Below, in pieces: positions 40,299-40,325 of a stretch of 40,325 nt of DNA; the first letter of the stretch is position 1; each line of letters starts with the position of its first letter. Below the pieces are notes generated by a model. That model worked only from the letters and a program-made list of their open reading frames with translations. It was not told the DNA's origin and ran no database searches. This DNA comes from Waddliaceae bacterium. Lineage in GTDB: Bacteria; Chlamydiota; Chlamydiia; Chlamydiales; GCA-2709385. The DNA is taken from positions 1 through 40,325 of the forward strand of contig PAQS01000020.1 in NCBI GenBank assembly GCA_002709385.1, read 5' to 3'. Both the position numbers and the translations under genes were made by a program.

Positions 40299-40325
40299 CT
40301 GTGGACTCTATCGAAGATGACTTCT

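Overview
The window comes from the chromosome of a member of the Chlamydiota, most likely an environmental chlamydia of the Parachlamydiales or Simkaniaceae type. The call rests on gene content and order. The window has rpsD next to trhO (yceA), an Ada-type methyltransferase, a MORN-repeat lipoprotein next to pheT, yidD, recO, and the two-component pair known in Chlamydia as CtcB/CtcC. From memory, these sit in a similar order in Chlamydia trachomatis. The DNA is AT-rich and the genes are tightly packed. No rRNA operon, prophage or CRISPR array is present. Two tRNA genes, Leu(GAG) and Arg(UCG), occur.

Layout. 1-2.8 kb: the 5' end of rpsD, a shikimate-kinase-like protein, and trhO leading into a glycosyltransferase. 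2.8-7 kb: a SNF2 helicase, a 62-residue coiled-coil protein behind a sigma-54 promoter, a DNA methyltransferase and an MscS channel. 7.4-11.5 kb: a hypothetical gene, a MORN lipoprotein and pheT. 11.6-14.3 kb: three minus-strand genes (a flagellin-like protein, an Arg/Ser/Asp-rich repeat protein and an unknown protein), each behind a sigma-54 or sigma-54-like promoter. 14.4-19.2 kb: housekeeping genes (yidD, recO, rlmN, hpf, two tRNAs), a GyrI-like protein and two PD-(D/E)XK-fold proteins. 19.2-25.7 kb: small unknown genes, fliM, a Maf/DUF115 flagellin-glycosylation-type transferase, a MORN protein and a Tyr/Asp-rich secreted protein. 25.7-38.6 kb (minus strand): flhG, ctcC and ctcB, a SycD-like chaperone, an FlgN-like chaperone, a 2162-residue membrane-anchored TPR/coiled-coil protein and a LysM lipoprotein, with one decayed nuclease-family pseudogene on the plus strand. 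38.6-40.3 kb: a TrpR-family regulator and a mobile unit of about 1 kb, with 18-bp inverted ends around a DUF1428 gene and an IS200/REP-type tyrosine transposase.

The most interesting signal is a scattered set of flagellum-related genes in a chlamydial genome: flagellin-like, fliM, maf, flhG and a possible flgN. These genes are accompanied by a complete sigma-54 activator/kinase pair and at least three near-consensus -24/-12 promoters, one of them directly in front of the flagellin-like gene. FliM lacks the CheY-binding N-terminal motif, and the flagellin has a degenerate D0 region and no D2/D3. My reading is a reduced or repurposed flagellar or secretion apparatus under CtcB/CtcC-sigma-54 control rather than a chemotactic flagellum; that conclusion is inference. 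No other flagellar structural genes (hook, rod, stator, export gate) lie in this window.
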